Positions 33,341 through 34,709 of a stretch of 34,709 nucleotides of DNA are shown piece by piece (position 1 is the stretch's first letter; the number at the start of each line of letters is the position of its first letter). The position numbers and the translations under genes are program-made. The DNA is from Massilia cavernae (GTDB lineage Bacteria > Pseudomonadota > Gammaproteobacteria > Burkholderiales > Burkholderiaceae_D), in contig NZ_QYUP01000157.1 in assembly GCF_003590855.1 (NCBI RefSeq), forward strand, positions 1 through 34,709, in the 5' to 3' direction. Below the pieces are notes generated by a model. The model saw nothing but the letters and a program-made list of their open reading frames with translations, made no database searches and was not told the DNA's origin.

Positions 33341-34207
33341 CTATGCCGGCTGCAAGGTGTCGAGCGGGCTGATTACTTCGCGCAATAGATCGGTGGCGAC
33401 CTGGGCGTACAGCGCGGTCGTGTCGAGCCGCTTGTGGCCGAGCAGGGTCTGGATCACCCGGATGTCGACCTTCTGCTCCAGCAGATGGGTGGCGAAGCTG
33501 TGGCGCAAGATGTGCATGGACACGCGCTTGTCGATGCGCGCCAGGTCGGCGGCGGCGTGGATGGCGCGGTTCAGCTGCCGTACGCCGAGCGGGTCGACGG
33601 GATTCTGTCCGGGGAACAACCAGCCGCCGTGCAGGATCTTGCCTTCGGCACGTGCCGTCCTCCACCAGGCACGCAGGCAGTCGAGCAGCGCCGGCGACAG
33701 CATGGCGTACCGGTCCTTGTGCCCCTTGCCTTGTTCCACGCGCAAGACCATGCGCCCGCTGTCGACATCGGTCACCTTGAGCCCGACCACTTCGCTTGCG
33801 CGCAGGCCGGCGCCGTAGGCGACCGACAATGCCGCCCGGTACTTGGGACTGCACGCCGAGGCGATCAGGCGCGCGGCTTCGTCCCGACTGAGCACTTGGG
33901 GAAGTTTGCGGGGAACCGGTACGGGATGCATCCTGGCCATCAGTTCGGGATGGTGGACGGTGACTTCGAAAAAGAACTTCAATCCGGTGATCGTCACGTT
34001 CAGGGCGTTCGACGTGAAGCCTTGTTCGACCAGGTGCAATTGGAACAAGCGCAGATCCTCGCTCGTGGCGGTGTCGGGCGGGCGGCCCAGGAAGGCGGCC
34101 AGCCGCCGCACGTGCAGCAGGTAGGCCGATTGGGTCTTGGGTGCGAGCTTGCGCATCCGCATGTCGTCGATCATGCGTTGGCGCAGCGGGGTGATGGCTT
34201 GAGTCAT
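33341..34207 (-). CDS. Tyrosine recombinase/integrase of the IS91-type element
   Basis: A 288-residue site-specific recombinase. The SAM-like N-terminal DNA-binding domain (MRKLAPKTQSAYLLHVRRLA and so on) precedes the catalytic domain with Arg in GAGLRASEV, HILRHSFATHLL, LLGHKRLDTT and the nucleophile Tyr267 in ALYAQV, so it looks intact. It ends 8 nt ahead of the transposase start, so the two are cotranscribed. Such recombinases accompany one group of IS91-type elements; their role, perhaps resolution of intermediates, is not settled. Confidence 0.92.
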   Translation of the reverse strand: MTQAITPLRQRMIDDMRMRKLAPKTQSAYLLHVRRLAAFLGRPPDTATSEDLRLFQLHLVEQGFTSNALNVTITGLKFFFEVTVHHPELMARMHPVPVPRKLPQVLSRDEAARLIASACSPKYRAALSVAYGAGLRASEVVGLKVTDVDSGRMVLRVEQGKGHKDRYAMLSPALLDCLRAWWRTARAEGKILHGGWLFPGQNPVDPLGVRQLNRAIHAAADLARIDKRVSMHILRHSFATHLLEQKVDIRVIQTLLGHKRLDTTALYAQVATDLLREVISPLDTLQPA

Positions 34208-34399
34208 GATGCTGCTCCTGTTGGAATGAGGCCGATTGCCTCATTAACCAACATAGGAAACAGTTTAGAATTGCATCAGAAACCCCTGTCGACGACGACC
34301 CGCCGGCAGCGCCGAAGCCCAACTACCGCGCGAGCGGTTTAGTCCTTCGACCCATAGGAGCCGGTCGCGAGACCAAGTTGCCTGCCTGAAACGGGGACG

Positions 34400-34709
34400 C
34401 TAGCGTTCTGCTTCGTCCATACGCTTGTTGGGCGCCGGAGGAGAGCCTCGCCACTTGGTCTGCAGCACAGGCCCGAGTGTTGGCCCCGCCTTAGCGAAAA
34501 GGTGCGTCGCAAGGCGTTCACAGTACACGCTTGCCAGTGCGGGTTGATCGAGCGCGGCCAACTGGACAATGTCCGGTGCGGCGGCCAGAAACTCAAGCAG
34601 TTTCGCCTTTGTCGACTTGGAGTAGGTCTCCATAAGAAAGTCGTACATGTCGAGCGCCGTCTTGCTCGTACTACTTCTCGAGACTTCGCCGAAGAAGGTA
34701 TCAGAGTGC
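34400..34709 (-). CDS. Unrecognised protein, C-terminal part (5' end beyond window)
   Basis: A frame open from the window edge to a TAG at 34400-34402, at least 102 residues. The visible part is mainly helical (TKAKLLEFLAAAPDIVQLAA, LASVYCERLATHLFAKAG) and ends in a Pro/charged tail (PAPNKRMDEAER). An ATG at 34648 is internal, because the frame continues upstream of it. No family is recognised. It lies immediately outside the IS91-type element. Confidence 0.45.
   Translation of the reverse strand, partial: HSDTFFGEVSRSSTSKTALDMYDFLMETYSKSTKAKLLEFLAAAPDIVQLAALDQPALASVYCERLATHLFAKAGPTLGPVLQTKWRGSPPAPNKRMDEAER

Larger units (their letters stand above)
32151..34260 (-). mobile_element. IS91-family element with linked tyrosine recombinase (ends unresolved)
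   Basis: The element contains a minus-strand tyrosine recombinase gene followed after 8 nt by an IS91-type Y2 transposase gene. IS91 elements move by rolling-circle replication, have no terminal inverted repeats and make no target duplication, so the edges cannot be read from one copy. The coordinates cover the coding core and the short leader, which includes a small hairpin (TGAGGC at 34227-34232 with GCCTCA at 34238-34243). The true element probably extends left toward 31,850-31,920. Confidence 0.75.

Noticed and set aside
33333..34322. N-terminal extension of the transposase frame to 723 residues
   Set aside because: The extra residues lie in another frame of the recombinase gene and look like a shadow; the ATG at 33332 gives a normal-size IS91 transposase.
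34317..34433. Integron attC-like pair: GCCCAAC (34317-34323) and GTTGGGC (34427-34433)
   Set aside because: The outer 7-bp boxes are complementary and fit RYYYAAC/GTTRRRY, but the inner boxes do not pair and no integrase of the IntI type or further cassettes are seen, so chance is likely.

Overview
The window comes from a high-GC proteobacterium. Gene content points to a betaproteobacterium of the Oxalobacteraceae/Massilia type (DUF1302 protein, mhp/dmp-type meta-cleavage genes, a large pectin locus with uronate dehydrogenase). That placement is inferred from gene content and codon style, not from a search. No rRNA, tRNA or CRISPR was seen.

Region A (about 1-14,450) is a catabolic island for an unidentified aromatic or aromatic-like compound, arranged around a LysR regulator (3474-4382). 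To the left, on the minus strand, lie a DHDPS-superfamily lyase/aldolase, an NAD(P)-dependent aldehyde dehydrogenase and a frameshifted DUF1302 outer-membrane-type protein. To the right is a tightly packed operon of about 10 kb: ornithine-cyclodeaminase/mu-crystallin family protein, two-domain VOC extradiol-type dioxygenase, alpha/beta hydrolase, lipocalin-like protein, a second alpha/beta hydrolase, 2-keto-4-pentenoate hydratase, acylating acetaldehyde dehydrogenase, 4-hydroxy-2-oxovalerate aldolase, FAD monooxygenase, PDR/VanB-type reductase and a FadR-type GntR regulator. The lower pathway is the standard meta route to pyruvate and acetyl-CoA; the upper substrate cannot be read from sequence. 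The regulator is bracketed by an 80-bp inverted repeat (70/80 identical, no gaps). Each copy sits directly upstream of one of the two divergent operons and carries an ATC-N9-GAT LysR-type box plus a perfect 12-bp palindrome, so both operons appear to have the same promoter in mirror image.

Region B (about 14,380-16,015) holds a tandem-rhodanese sulfurtransferase, overlapping the 3' end of the GntR gene tail to tail, and a divergent CadR/PbrR-like MerR regulator with a recognisable operator.

Region C (about 16,035-31,725) is a pectin/galacturonate utilisation locus: two GH28 polygalacturonase-like proteins, a FadR-type GntR regulator, a rhamnogalacturonan-acetylesterase-like SGNH hydrolase, a very large pectate lyase-pectin methylesterase fusion, a minus-strand operon (uronate dehydrogenase, aldose 1-epimerase-like protein, esterase), a GH105-type unsaturated glucuronyl/galacturonyl hydrolase, a DUF4861 protein and a GarR-like reductase. 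Four promoters in this region share one operator (consensus TGGYCNGRCCA, ten copies) in fixed register with their -35 and -10 boxes; the local GntR gene has one of them, so it is the likely regulator. Together the enzymes would demethylate, deacetylate and cleave pectin, hydrolyse the unsaturated ends, and oxidise galacturonate toward galactarate. The aldolase/dehydratase steps and the transporters are not in the window.

Region D (about 31,730-34,709) is mobile DNA: a minus-strand IS91-family Y2/HUH transposase directly downstream of a tyrosine recombinase, followed at the right edge by the 3' end of an unrecognised gene.
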